Source: Gonocerus acuteangulatus
Lineage: Eukaryota; Arthropoda; Insecta; Hemiptera; Coreidae
Length of the DNA: 64,000 nucleotides
Direction of reading: 5' to 3'
Assembly: GCA_946811695.1 (NCBI GenBank)
Contig: OX328123.1
Coordinates: forward strand, 148,671,975 to 148,735,974
Position 1 is the first letter of the stretch. Each line of letters begins with the position of its first letter. A program made the position numbers and the translations under genes. Below the pieces are notes generated by a model. The model saw only the letters and a program-made list of their open reading frames with translations. It searched no databases and had not been told where the DNA came from. Below are positions 42,789 through 54,403 of the stretch, in pieces.

Positions 42789-43976
42789 GTCGTGGGTAAC
42801 TCATGAGAAAGAAGTGTTGTAAAAATGAGCTGAATCGGTCAATCGGAAAGCGGGGGTTTACTTTGTAATATATTTCAATAGAAAAGCACGCCAGACGTAG
42901 GGTCACAAAGCCGCCGCAAGGAGCTTATATATATGTCTGTTAACACGATAGCAGCCAGAGTTTTTGTTTTTTCGTCACGAAACTTGGTATATAGCATTCA
43001 ATTAGCAAACGATTGAACGAGTTCGTTAACCACCAAAGTCGGTCCACCGGAAGGGGGGGGGGGTTTACCCCGAACCCAAAACACTAATTTGACTATGTCA
43101 GCCGTAATATTTGTTATATTTCAACGAAACATGGTATTCGTAGTGGTAATATCGAGAGAAAAGTGAGATATAAAAATGAACTAAATCGGTTTATTAGAAG
43201 GGGGGGTTTACTCCGGACCCACAATACCAATTCGCCACTACCAGCCGTGATTTTTGGTATATTTCGACGAAACTCGGTATTCGTAGTGGTAATCCACAGG
43301 TAAATATGTGTTGTAAAAATAAACTAAATCGGTTCATTAGGAAGGGGGGTTTACTCCTGACCCACAATACCAATTCGCCACTACCAGCCGTGATTTTTGG
43401 TATATTTCGACGAAACTCGGTATTCGTAGTGGTAATCTACAGGTAAATATGTGTTGTAGAAATAAACTAAATCGGTTCATTAGAAGGGGGGGGGGTTTAC
43501 TCCGGACCCAAATTCCTAATATACTTATACCGGTCGTAATTTCTGCTGTATTGTAACGAAACGCGGTTTACGTCGTGGGTAACTCATGAGAAAGAAGTGT
43601 TGTAAAAATGAGCTGAAACGGTCAATCAGAAAGCGGGGGTTTAATTTGTAATATATTTCAATAGAAAAGCCCGCCAAACGTAGGTTCACAAAGCCGCCGC
43701 AAGGAGCGCTTTCTACCACTAGAGTGACTGTATCCTATTCCTGCGTTAGATCAAAATACGATAATATGAGGTTTTTTGTATTTAGTACGTAAATAAACAT
43801 AACTCTGGAAGCCAATTAATAATTGATCGGTTACTCATTACAAATTTAAAAGAGAACTATTCATGTTTTTATTTTATTTATGTAGGATATTTTAAGCAAA
43901 TTGTTCTGGAAAGCAGTCTACTCTACCCAAATTCTGAGGAAAGTGCTTAGTTATGCAGCTCCTGCGTGACGGACTT
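42789..43976 (-). mobile_element. Helentron-like repeat(s), subfamily A, 5' part
   Basis: It resumes after the hAT element with GTCGTGGGTAACTCATGAG. A short stretch to about 42925 is followed by TTATATATATGTCTGTTAAC and a second full series of internal units to the 5' end (GCTCCTGCGTGACGGACTTT, 43955-43976, inverted). The doubled segment suggests either two repeats joined at their TA runs or an internal duplication. Confidence 0.7.
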
Positions 43977-44307
43977 TTATTTAGCATTGGAATTGATCAA
44001 AAATGCCTTCTTCTTCCACCGAGGGCCAAAGCAGGAATGGTTCTAGTTTCATAAGGAAACAACTGCCAGAATACACTGGTTACCAACGAATCAAGAATTT
44101 CTTACCAGTATCGGTACGAGCCACCGCTCGGGTCAGTATTTAATACCACAGCCCTCCAGATGCTGAGAACTTTAAATCTAGAAGAAAAGTAAAACATCTA
44201 ACGATAGTTCATGACTATCGACTGTCGCCCATCCCTAGTACGTTGTAATGTGCTTGTTCTGTGAGTGATTTTTTTTTTCGTATTTAAATTTATGCATACA
44301 TATTTAA
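43977..44307. other. Unassigned stretch
   Basis: Nothing recognised. Confidence 0.4.
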
Positions 44308-45268
44308 CTAGCCGAATACCCGTGTTTCGTCACGGCAAATATGTATTTATTTTATTGCGTTAAATAATGTATCATTAAAATTAACGTTGCTACATAATTT
44401 TGTGCAGTTTATTATAGCACGATTCCCGTCATAATATATGTTATTCATCAACTGATAAGTTCTCAAAGTATAGTGTTTCTCGACTCTGGGGCGCTCCGGA
44501 CCAGTATCAATAAACAGACAACCCGTCATCTATAGGTTACCAGTAACATGAGTTAAACCACTACAGGTTAAAATTTGTTCTCAATAATAAATGGAAGTTA
44601 AAATTTAAATGTTTATGTTTCCAAGATGTGATTTGGAAACACCTATTATATTTGCAAGCATTACCAAAACGTGTTCTGACTGGAGATGTCAATGGGTGAG
44701 TAGGCTGTGCAAGGGTTCCGGATATTAGAACTACCTGCAAAGCGCAGCCAGCGGCCAGCCCCTCTACTATTTGGCTGGACGATTTTTTTCAGAGAATTAA
44801 GTAGCAAAACAGATTTATTTTTTATTTTATGATGTGGGTTGACTTGCTAGGCTTAAAACTCACAATTTTGCTTCTAATTTGTACCGTTTTTATTTATTTA
44901 GTAAACTCCATGGGGGGCAGTTTATTTCTAGTAATTCAAGGTCTGCCATCATAGTTGAAATTAACCTCAATTAAAAATAATACTATGAAATAGATTCAGT
45001 AAAATAACAGTTGTTCTTTTATCTTCCTAGCAACGCATGCTGCCTAGGCTTGCCTGCTCTAACCAACTAAAATTTTAATCCCCTCTAAAAATACTTAAAA
45101 ATTCGAATATCAAAAAATCCTTTCTTAGCGAGTGTCTACGTTCTATAATGACTGTCCATGCAACATTTCAAATTTTTCTGTCGAGTAGTTTGGGCTGGGC
45201 GATAATAGGTCAGTGAGTGAGTCAGTCAGTCAGTCAGTGAGTGGTATTTGACAAATATATGGTAGATT
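44308..45268 (+). repeat. CGTGCTTCG-family interspersed repeat
   Basis: Starts ACTAGCCGAATACCCGTGTTTC and ends with GTCAGTCAGTCAGTGAGTGG and TTTGACAAATATATGG. It lacks the TGGGCGTATAT MITE: near 44530 it has a single GGTTACCAG, the empty target seen duplicated at 10355-10618. Confidence 0.7.
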
Positions 45269-46343
45269 ATATATAATTAAATTTCGATTGGGGAAAGATT
45301 TATAACATATCAAAGAGAATTAATGAGAATTTGAAAACATTAGCCACGATTGGAAGTTGATGAAATAATAAAAGAATAAAAATGTTATGCAAAAAGCCCT
45401 CTATGAAGATATAGGCGAATGTGTAGAAAGAGTATTCAGTTCCATTGCTTTCTATCTGAGGTTAATGAGAAAGAACGAGTTGAATGTGTAACATTCAGAA
45501 GTACACTTAACCCTTTCAGCATTTACATAAACTTACGGGGGGTCGGACATCTTGGAAGCCTATATGACCACTACATGCCTCGTATTCCCGAGATTGAACT
45601 ACTAACTCCTCTTTTTCTTTTACACTAAAAGTATTTCCCAAATCTTACTTTGCCCTTCTCGGGCTGACTTCTTTTGCCATTTGGTCGTTAGTCTCAATCA
45701 TTGTTTTTTTAGCAAGCACCGAAATAAAAATTTAAATTTTCCTAAACATTATGACATAAAAATTATTCCATAATTTATAATTTTTGAATTAATGAATAAT
45801 TGCTATGAAATAATTTGTATGTAAACATTTTCTCGATAAATATTGTTGAATAATATAATAAGGTAATATAAATAATAATCATATATATAAATAATAATTG
45901 TTTTTGAAAATAAATTATACTTTAATTTTAGTATTTTAAACCCTCTCCCCAAAAAATATATTGCATTGTGAGAGTAAAAACATTTTAAATAAAAGTTGTT
46001 TCAAAACGGTTTTAAAAAAATAATACAATATAACCATTACAATAAACTTTTTATTTTTATTTTTCAATAGCAAAAATTAAAAAAAAAATTGAAACTCATT
46101 TGAAATAAAAATTAATATTTATAAATATTTAAAAAATAATTAAGATAATAATAATTTTTAAAAAGAATTATGTTCGGTCCCTGGTTTTTGGCCTTTTTCT
46201 AAGGAACGCTATTGAGGATGTATTTATTAAAGAATGGTTGAATAATGACTTCAAATATTCATCTATCCGGCCAACTATATACCGAAAATTCCCCCCCCCT
46301 CTCCGTTACAATCCAAGAACATATATATAAGTGTACACATTCG
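45269..46343. other. AT-rich stretch
   Basis: No gene recognised; 45680-46160 is extremely AT-rich. Confidence 0.4.
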
Positions 46344-46572
46344 ACATGGGCGAATATAAGGGGTGGCTGCAGCCCCCCCCCCCCCCCCCCCGAAATTTTG
46401 ATTTGAATGTAAAAATGTGTAATAAAATGTTTAAAAATAAATTAAAGTAGATCACTTAGTTCATAAAAAAATATTTTATTTATATTGTAATAGTGTTTTA
46501 GTTTCCTAAAAACAATTAAAAGTGTTAAATTGTTAGTATTCCATACCCCGAAAATGGTACCAGCCCCCCCCC
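46344..46572. mobile_element. TGGGCGTATAT MITE, right end deleted
   Basis: Starts CATGGGCGAATATAAGG, with a C-rich run and the interior CATACCCCGAAAATGGTACC as in other copies. The right terminal repeat is missing and the ~121-bp tandem array follows directly. Confidence 0.65.
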
Positions 46573-46574
46573 CC

Positions 46575-47680
46575 CATGAAACTCCCCGAATCAAGAGCTA
46601 CCTGTGTGCCAAGTTTGGTCAAAATCGGCTAAATGGTGTGGATTTGTATAACGAACAATCACACAGCTGCTAGACGTTTTTGACCTAGCCTATGACTCTC
46701 CCCGCATCAAGAGCTACCCGTGTGCTAGGTTTGGACAAAATCGGCTAAATGGTATGGATTTGTATAAGGAACAAACATACAGACAGGCAGCTGGTTGACG
46801 ATTTTGACGTAGCCTATTAAACTCCCCATATTAAGCCCTACCTGTATGATAGGTTTGGTCGATATCGGCCAAAGAGTGTGGATTTGTATAAGGAGCAAAC
46901 GTACAGACAGACAAATTGTTGACGTGTTTGGCTTACGACACTCCCCGGATCAAGATCTACCTGTGTGCCAACTTTGGTCAAAATCGGTCGAACGGTGTGG
47001 ATTTGTATAAGGAACAAACATACAGACAGATAGCTGGTAGACGTTTTGACCTAGCCTATGAAACTCCCCGAATCAAGACCTACCTGTGTGCCAACTTTGG
47101 TTAAAACTGGTCAAAAGGTGTGGATTTGTATAAGGAACAAACATGCAGACAGATAGCTGGTAGACGTTTTGACCTAGCCTATGAAACTCTCCGAATCAAG
47201 ACCTACCTGAGTGCCAACTTTGGTTAAAACTGGTCAAAAGGTGTGGATTTGTATAAGGAACAAACATACAGACAGACAGATTGTTGACGTTTTGACCTAG
47301 CCTATGAAACTCCCCGAATCAAGACCTATCTGTGTGCCAACTTTGGTTAAAACTGGTCAAAAGGTGTGGATTTGTATAAGGAACAAACATACAGACAGAT
47401 AGCTGGTAGACGTTTTGACCTAGCCTATGAAACTCCCCGAATCAAGACCTATCTGTGTGCCAACTTTGGTTAAAACTGGTCAAAAGGTGTGGATTTGTAT
47501 TAGGAACAAATATACAGACAGACAGATTGTTGACGTTTTTGGCTTACGTACTCCCCAGATCAAGATGTACCTGTGGGCCAAGTTTGGTCAAAATCGGTCA
47601 AACGGGGTGGATTTGTATAAGGAACAAACAGATAAACAGACACGTCATTTTTATATAAAGAGATATAGAAAGATTAAGTA
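46575..47680 (+). repeat. ~121-bp tandem array, about nine units
   Basis: GTGTGGATTTGTATAAGGAA recurs about every 121 bp, each with TGAAACTCCCCGAATCAAGA, TGCCAACTTTGGT, and CATACAGACAGA. Central units are nearly identical and outer units diverged. Open frames through the array are repeat artefacts. Confidence 0.92.
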
Positions 47681-48088
47681 GTGTTCTAGCTTGCATTCAG
47701 AAGAATCTGGAAAATATTTAATTAAAGAATCGATAATGAAGTCAGCTGCTCAATACAAATGTAGAAGTTATTTTAACCACTATTGTTTTTTTTAATTAAA
47801 AACGTCGTTTAAAACTCATTGAGTCCAGAATGTAATGACCTTTGAGAAATGAAAGTAGAAATTGTCAGGGTTCGGTTGTTGTATCTTAATAAAACTACAT
47901 TTTTTATATGAAAAATATAATGCTTTGGAGAAAAATTCTCATAGTTTAAACCCAGACATTTTTAGATATTTGGACTTCGATTCGCGAATTACAATTATTC
48001 TTTAGTGATTCGGGTCCAGTTTGAACTGAGCCAATTTATAAAATACATAATTAACTAGATAACCTAAATCGATTGCTAATTAAATGAT
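47681..48088. other. Unassigned stretch
   Basis: No gene or repeat partner recognised. Confidence 0.4.
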
Positions 48089-48105
48089 TTATTATTCATG
48101 ACACT

Positions 48106-48528
48106 GAATCCCACTGTGTAAACTGTGGAGGCAACCACTCTGCAAACTATAGAGGATGCCTGGAATACAAAAAATTAAAAAACATACTGCAAAAAAAAAC
48201 AATAGCTTCTGAAAATAAATCCTTCCCCACTAGGAGTTCTAAACCCGCTCCAGCAAAACCTCCACCACCACCTCCAACTGAAAACCTACCAACTAACACT
48301 CAACAAAGACAAACCTCTTTACCGCGACAGAACGCATGAACTCAGCATCGTAGAACAGACGAAGAACAGACTAAAACATCCAACCTTACTGACACTAACC
48401 AAAATCCAATCAACAATATGACAGACCTACTTCTCAACCTTATAAAACCACTTATTCCAACAATAAAAGCATTCATAACTAACTTTTTAACATCTATTTT
48501 CTCTTCTTTAAACAATGACAGTTCCTAA
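48106..48528 (+). pseudogene. Jockey LINE ORF1, C-terminal part
   Basis: ORF1 proteins of this clade bind RNA and resemble gag. The frame begins inside the protein with a zinc knuckle, HCVNCGGNHSANYRGC (C-x2-C-x4-H-x4-C). It continues with a proline-rich stretch and a single in-frame stop at 48337, then reads on through NLTDTNQNPINNMTDLLLNL to the stop at 48526-48528. The end overlaps the start of ORF2 in another frame. The N-terminal half is lost by truncation. Confidence 0.82.
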
Positions 48529-51202
48529 TTTGGGCAATCTCTCTTTACTTAACTGGAATGCAAATGGACTAAAAAAAAGACAGACCTTACTGACAAACTT
48601 TCTTAGCAGAAACGACATTGACGTTGCTTGCATCACTGAAACACATCTCATTAGCACTGACAAATACAGGACACCAGGATACCGAATGTACAGAACGGAC
48701 CAACGATCTAGACGCGGTGGAGTCGCAATTCTAATTAAGAAACATTTAGCCCACAATAGTTTGGTTCTGCCCTCCCTTGATCGCCTAGAGGCAGTAGGAA
48801 TTAGTTTGGCACTTCAAAACAGGAGTAGTTTTAATATAATATCTGCGTATAGCAGACCTGGGATTCGGCTCATACAAGACGATTTTCAAAAACTATTTAC
48901 AGGGGCTCCTACAATAATGATGGGTGATTTAAATAGTAACCATCTCTCTTGGAATTGCCATAAGCTAAACAATAATGGGACACAACTATTGAGAATTACT
49001 GAAAATCTTGGACTCATTATTTCATCACCTGACGAACCAACATTTTACCCGACTCAAAGACGCTACAAATCCGACATACTAGACATAGCCATAATTCAGA
49101 ACTTCCAATTGCCATTATATCATGACGTACTTACTGACTTAGACTCTGACCATTTACCTGTCATTCTTACTTTCCATGAAAGTCCAAAATCTGAACCACC
49201 CCCACCAAGACTCATCAATGGACCTATAGACTGGGGAAAATTCAAGACAGAAATGCATGACAACACGGACATTCCACTTACATACAAATCCAGTCATGAC
49301 ATTGACTCGACTATAGCAAAATTCATTCAAACGATACACATGGCTGTACAAAATTCTTTAAAAACGCACCCATCATTAAGCTGTCGATTATCTAATACAA
49401 CCACGCCCCCACATGTTCTAAAACTCATCCATGAAAAAAATATTCTTCGAAAGAGATGGCAAAGATCTAGAGACCCGGAACTCAAGCGACAAGTAAACCG
49501 TTTATCGCGCAATATTCGTTTTGAACTTGACAAAGACAGGATACACAAATACAGCAATTACTTGACAAACATGACTCCTGGAGACCCATCGCTTTGGCGA
49601 GAGACAAGACGACTACTAAAACAATCCTCTGAAATTCCCCCCTTAAAAGACGGACAAAACATTGTAACAACTGACGCAGACAAGTGTAGACTTTTAACAG
49701 AATGTTTTGAAAACAAACTGAAAACTGGAGACCACAACGACCCACAGACGGACATTGCAGTATGTACTTCACTCTCAGAAACAAGACTAACTGACAGTAC
49801 AATCGACTTCATACAGCCTAAAGAAATTTCGCTTCTCATACGTAGGCTTCCTAAAAATAAAACACCTGGAGAAGATCAGATAACGAACTCGGTGTTGAAA
49901 CAGTTACCCAGGAAATGCATCAGCCTGTTAACAAGTATCTTCAATGCTTGTCTCCGGCGAGGACATTTTCCAGAAAGATGGAAACATGCCATTGTGATCT
50001 TCATCCACAAGCCTGGGAAACCGAAGAACAACGCTGGCTGTTATCGGCCAATAAGTCTGCTGAATACTCTGGGGAAACTTCTCGAAAGGCTCGTTGACGT
50101 TAGATTAAGAAGACATCTTTTAGACAGCATACCTAACCATCAGTTCGCATTTAAACCGAAGCACTCTTCTGTCCAACAATTACAAAGAGTCTCTGAAATG
50201 ATAACAGATTGTTTTAATAAGAAGGAATACGCCACTGGACTGTTTCTCGACGTAGCCAACGCTTTCGACTCAGTTTGGCACGAAGGACTCCTGCACAAGC
50301 TACGGAACACCAAGCCTCCAGCTTACCTCTACTCCATCATTTCCTCCTTTCTTCGTGGCAGGACATTCCAAGGAAGAGTGAAGACAACACTCAGCACGAA
50401 AAGAACTATCAAAGCTGGTGTACCGCAGGGGGCCATACTAAGCCCATTGCTCTACATATTGTACTGCAGCGATATGCCAGAACCTGACAACTCAGCCCTT
50501 GCTACCTTTGCAGACGATACACTCATCATCACGAAGAGCACCGACGTCAAGGAAGCGATTCTTCACTTGCAAGAAGCTGCAGATGAGGTGTCATCCTGGT
50601 TCCGAAAATGGAAACTAGCAATAAATCCGGTGAAATCTTCATGTAAAGTGTTTTCTCTCAGAAAATTCCAAAATGAAGATTTACCAGAGCTGAAAATTGG
50701 TCATCACTCAATTCTCTGGACTCCAAAAGACCAGAGTATACGCTATCTCGGAGTACATCTAGACACAAGACTGACTTGGCGACATCACATACACAAAAAA
50801 CTACAAGAAGCTCACACACGACTGTTACAAATTTACCCATTAATAAATAGAAAAACTCCCCTAAAACACACCTGTGGTATACTACTATACAAATCGACAA
50901 TACTACCCATACTAACGTACGCATGTCCTGTCTGGTTTGGCGCCAGAACCACACACATAAAACGTCTACAAACATTTCAAAACAGGGCACTCCGAATAGT
51001 GTCCAATGCTCCTTGGTTCGTAAGGAATAGCCAGATCCATAGAGAATTGGAGGTTGATCCATTTTTCACTCACATAGAAAAGCTAGTGCGAAAATATCAC
51101 CAGACTCTTCCAGCCTCCAGCAGTTCCGTGTTTTATCAACTTGGACAAAGAAAAACCTCGCGAATCAAACACAGACTTTATCAAGACATTTTAACCCTTT
51201 AA
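48515..51202 (+). CDS. Jockey LINE ORF2: endonuclease and reverse transcriptase, intact
   Basis: This 895-residue protein would nick chromosomal DNA and copy the LINE RNA into the nick. The start ATG at 48515 gives LSLLNWNANGL, the usual beginning of the APE-type endonuclease. Endonuclease motifs follow in order: ITETHL, GDLNSNHLSWNC, KSDILDIAI and DSDHLPV (about residues 40-215). The reverse transcriptase spans about residues 440-720: CYRPISLLNTLGKLLERLVD, HQFAFKPKHSS, GLFLDVANAFDSVWH (catalytic Asp), AGVPQGAILSPLLY and TFADDTLIITKS (catalytic FADD). The thumb and C-terminal region read RYLGVHLDTRLTW and TYACPVWFGARTTHIKRLQ. All catalytic residues are present. The size is normal for the clade. 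Without a complete ORF1 and promoter the copy is probably not mobile itself. Confidence 0.95.
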   Translation: MTVPNLGNLSLLNWNANGLKKRQTLLTNFLSRNDIDVACITETHLISTDKYRTPGYRMYRTDQRSRRGGVAILIKKHLAHNSLVLPSLDRLEAVGISLALQNRSSFNIISAYSRPGIRLIQDDFQKLFTGAPTIMMGDLNSNHLSWNCHKLNNNGTQLLRITENLGLIISSPDEPTFYPTQRRYKSDILDIAIIQNFQLPLYHDVLTDLDSDHLPVILTFHESPKSEPPPPRLINGPIDWGKFKTEMHDNTDIPLTYKSSHDIDSTIAKFIQTIHMAVQNSLKTHPSLSCRLSNTTTPPHVLKLIHEKNILRKRWQRSRDPELKRQVNRLSRNIRFELDKDRIHKYSNYLTNMTPGDPSLWRETRRLLKQSSEIPPLKDGQNIVTTDADKCRLLTECFENKLKTGDHNDPQTDIAVCTSLSETRLTDSTIDFIQPKEISLLIRRLPKNKTPGEDQITNSVLKQLPRKCISLLTSIFNACLRRGHFPERWKHAIVIFIHKPGKPKNNAGCYRPISLLNTLGKLLERLVDVRLRRHLLDSIPNHQFAFKPKHSSVQQLQRVSEMITDCFNKKEYATGLFLDVANAFDSVWHEGLLHKLRNTKPPAYLYSIISSFLRGRTFQGRVKTTLSTKRTIKAGVPQGAILSPLLYILYCSDMPEPDNSALATFADDTLIITKSTDVKEAILHLQEAADEVSSWFRKWKLAINPVKSSCKVFSLRKFQNEDLPELKIGHHSILWTPKDQSIRYLGVHLDTRLTWRHHIHKKLQEAHTRLLQIYPLINRKTPLKHTCGILLYKSTILPILTYACPVWFGARTTHIKRLQTFQNRALRIVSNAPWFVRNSQIHRELEVDPFFTHIEKLVRKYHQTLPASSSSVFYQLGQRKTSRIKHRLYQDILTL

Positions 51203-51287
51203 ATTTTTATCTTACAAATATTGTTTTGTGTATAATACGTTTTGTATTGGTCCAATAAAATTGTTTTGTTTGTTATTATTCATGACA

Positions 51288-51559
51288 AGGTCATGAGCTT
51301 GTATTTCAGGTATTGTGAAAATGACGTGTCTATTTTTAGTTGCTTCAATATGTTTCGTCAAGATAAAGCTTTGTTGTTCAAATTCGAATTATCCTACTAA
51401 AATTTGGAAGCTTACCAAAATATTATTAGAGAAAACAGCATCTAATACAGATAAGCCGTTTTGATATTATAGTCCAGTATATAGAGGCTTCAAAAGGGGG
51501 TCGAGCTAACATTAATTCCCCCACAAGATTTTTTTTTCTAATATCCTTAGGTATGGTGT
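51288..51559. other. Unassigned stretch
   Basis: Nothing recognised. Confidence 0.4.
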
Positions 51560-51800
51560 GAGTTGAAGTATTAGAAAAATTATATTATTAATACACATGA
51601 ACATTTATGGGATTTTCTTTTATTATCTTAAAAATTTCAAAAACAGGTGTGAAATCGTGGTATGTAGAAAGAAACCATTCAAAAACTTACTAAATTCTCT
51701 ACAAAACGTTTTCGAAGTAATTTTCCATGAGGCGATGTCAATCGGAGAAATAAGTCCAAAACCATCGAGTGTTAATTTCGTTGCTTTGAACGGTTCTTTG
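51560..51800 (-). mobile_element. Helentron-like repeat, subfamily B, internal fragment
   Basis: Phrases ACCATTCAAAAACTTACTAA, CTCTACAAAACGTTTTCGAA and GTCAATCGGAGAAATAAG match 24700-24800 of the full copy. Ends are absent. Confidence 0.55.
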
Positions 51801-51925
51801 TATTTGATTTCCTTAGTTTTTTTTTAACTAGCTGTTTTTTTGTTTTGTTTTTTAATTTACTTTAACAGTAATAATTTCTTCTATTTATTATATATTTTTT
51901 TAATTAATATTTATATATGTAAATA

Positions 51926-52613
51926 AAACGGAGGCCAAAGTCTTTTCCCTAAGGCGGTTTTCGAACGAAGAACTACCAGAAATCCAATTGGATGGACTCC
52001 CAGCTCCTTGGAGCCCGAAGGACCAGGGAGTGAGGTATCAAGGACTATACTTTGACACTCGACTTACTTGGAAATTAAACATTAACATAAAATTACGACA
52101 GGCACACTCCAGACTCTCAATACTATATCCACTGATGAACAGAAAAACATCATTTCGACCTTCTCTAGTAACACTACTTTATAAAACCATGATCCTCCCA
52201 ATACTGACTTACGCCTGCCCTGTGTGGTACGGAACAAACACGACGAACATCAGACGACTTCAGACTTTACAAAAAAAAAGTGCTACGGATTGCAGCCAAC
52301 GCCACTTGGTTCGTTCGGAACACCTTGCTCCATCGAGAACTGGGAGTTGATCCAATCGCATTTCACATCGAAGAACTGACCCGAAGGCACCAAGAGAAGC
52401 TACCTCTTTCTTCAGCTGCCACGATCTACAACCTAGGAGAACCTACAGCCCGACGCCTCAAGCCGAGGCTGTATCAAGACATTTCATTTTAATGTAAAAA
52501 GCAATCTATTATTTTTATTATTTTTTATTTATTTATTTTTTTTTGTTTTCTTTTTCTTTCAATTTGTGAAAAAAACAATTTGTTTTGGTCCAAAATAAAA
52601 TATTTTTCTTCTG
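51926..52613 (+). mobile_element. 5'-truncated Jockey LINE fragment with 10-bp TSD
   Basis: The direct repeat TATGTAAATA flanks it (51916-51925 and 52614-52623). It ends with TTTGTTTTGGTCCAAAATAAAA, like the 3' end of the complete copy at 51272, so it is from a related subfamily. Confidence 0.72.
51928..52492 (+). pseudogene. Jockey LINE ORF2 C-terminus, frameshifted
   Basis: Reads VRYQGLYFDTRLTWKLN, LSILYPLMNRKTSFRPSLVT and TYACPVWYGTNTTNIRRLQT, then a frameshift in an A9 run near 52270. The second frame continues LRIAANATWFVRNTLLHREL and RRLKPRLYQDISF to the stop at 52492. It parallels residues about 730-895 of the intact ORF2 upstream but is clearly diverged. Confidence 0.85.
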
Positions 52614-52748
52614 TATGTAAATATTAATACATTGTAGTTAACTGGCGTAGGATAATAACATATCTATAACAGCATGTAGCTACAAAGTGACTCGATGCAA
52701 TTAACCCCAAAGTGGTGCATAGTTAAACAAAATAAATAAAAAATAATA

Positions 52749-52982
52749 CAGCCATTCACAAAAAAAAGTCCAGACCCAGAGAGCAGCCGTTGTTTACTAT
52801 ATGTTTTTGGGGTCACTGTTTTGGGGTCACGTTTAAGTTTTTAACCAAAATAAACGACTATTTCCAGTGTACTGCCTTTTAGTGCTTAAAATGGCAGTAC
52901 ACAGACTATAAAAACATATAGTAAACATGGTCTGCTCTCTAGGTCCGGACTTTTTATTTATTTATTTATTTTTGGGGGGCTG
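52749..52982. mobile_element. Inverted-repeat MITE
   Basis: The left arm has GTCCAGACCCAGAGAGCAGC and GTTTACTATATGTTTTT; the right arm is its complement with GCAGACC..GAGAGCAG counterparts, ending GGGGGGCTG. The outer CAGCC ends lie next to TA on the left. No coding capacity. A Tc1/mariner-type origin is possible. Confidence 0.7.
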
Positions 52983-54203
52983 TGTAATTTAATAGTTAAA
53001 CGGGAAACAATTTTTTGATTGTTTATAATGGAGCTTTCCGAGCGGAAGTCAAATAGGTCGAGTGAGTAATATTAGCTCTACGTATTTCAAGATTTATAAA
53101 TGTCACTAGGGATAAGAACGTTACGTAAAAAACCGGACTGGAGGAGCAGCTTGAGACATTACATTAATATCTTCTTTACCAACAGGTCGGGTATTTTTAC
53201 TTTATTGACTGCATTTACAGATTTTGGAGACTTATAGTATTATAGTGTAGTGGAATGACTAATGGAAAAACTACGACATTGACAAAAAAACATAAATTTT
53301 TTATTTTTATTTTTGCATTAATTTTTCTAATATCTCGTTCTTAAAGCCTTACAGAATAGTTACTGACTATAGACTTTCAAAAAGTATCAATTAACTAATA
53401 TTTTTTTTGGATGAAATACTTACACGGACGAGACCAAAAATGCACCTTGAAATTTTGATAGAGGTAGACATGTTCCTTTCAATCAATTCACTTTTAGAAC
53501 CTATTTGAACATTTAAAAAAAATCATTGTCTCAAAAATATTTTTTTGGAAAAAAATAAAGGTTCGTTTCGATAAAATCTCACTTATCATGTTTCTTTCAA
53601 GTTTCGCATGGAATGATGAACATGTTCCATTGTTTTCTTTAGGTTTTCTACTTGATTATTATTGATTTTATTCAAAAATAAAATCAATAATACGCGGAGA
53701 ATAGCTACGACCACCTGCCGCCTTGGTCACAATAACAAATACAGAAAGCAATATTACCTACTGTTTTAATATTTTTATTTTCTTCTGTCATATATTTCTC
53801 CAGTTGACAAGATATTCATCATACCATTTTCATTTTCATTACATAGGTTGGTACCATCCATTCACAAAGGGATAGTTTTCAATCCTAAAATCCTGTCAGA
53901 CATAAACAACTGGAAGTCACAGCGATATTATTATTTTCTTTAATACTTTGTTGTGATATATTTCAAATCCACCCGTTCAGATAAAATGAATTATCCCACT
54001 TTGAGATCCGTTATCAATTGGTAGGCCATAAATTTGATTATTGTACCTAGAAATATCTGGATAATTTTGATGTTCTTTCCTGGATACAAGATATTTCTGA
54101 ATCGGCCTTCAGAAGCCGTCCCGATCTTGTGCAGCATCCATCCCAAGTAGGGCCAGTCAGAACAAATGTATTTTTAGAATTGTGAGAAAAGAAGTTAGAA
54201 TTT
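52983..54203. other. AT-rich stretch before the assembly gap
   Basis: No gene recognised. ATAAAATCAATAATACGCGG and neighbouring sequence show a short local inverted repeat near 53660-53690. Confidence 0.4.
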
Positions 54204-54403
54204 NNNNNNNNNNNNNNNNNNNNNNNNNNNNNNNNNNNNNNNNNNNNNNNNNNNNNNNNNNNNNNNNNNNNNNNNNNNNNNNNNNNNNNNNNNNNNNNNN
54301 NNNNNNNNNNNNNNNNNNNNNNNNNNNNNNNNNNNNNNNNNNNNNNNNNNNNNNNNNNNNNNNNNNNNNNNNNNNNNNNNNNNNNNNNNNNNNNNNNNNN
54401 NNN
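54204..54403. other. Assembly gap (200 N)
   Basis: Exactly 200 N bases, a conventional scaffold gap whose true length is unknown. Open frames spanning it are invalid. Confidence 0.99.

Larger units (their letters stand above)
48104..51272 (+). mobile_element. Jockey-clade LINE with intact ORF2 and 15-bp TSD
   Basis: The perfect repeat TTATTATTCATGACA flanks the element (48089-48103 and 51273-51287). The 5' end is truncated within ORF1. ORF1 and ORF2 overlap by 14 bases. A polyadenylation signal AATAAA lies at 51255, and the 3' end is TTGTTTTGTTTG-like without a long A tail. An undamaged TSD and ORF2 indicate a recent insertion. A related fragment lies at 51926-52613. Confidence 0.93.

Noticed and set aside
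46575..47680. CRISPR-like array
   Set aside because: Whole units are repeated without unique spacers and the genome is eukaryotic; this is a tandem satellite.
49154..51062. Minus-strand frames opposite the Jockey ORF2, and short plus-strand frames inside it
   Set aside because: They are shadows of the intact ORF2.
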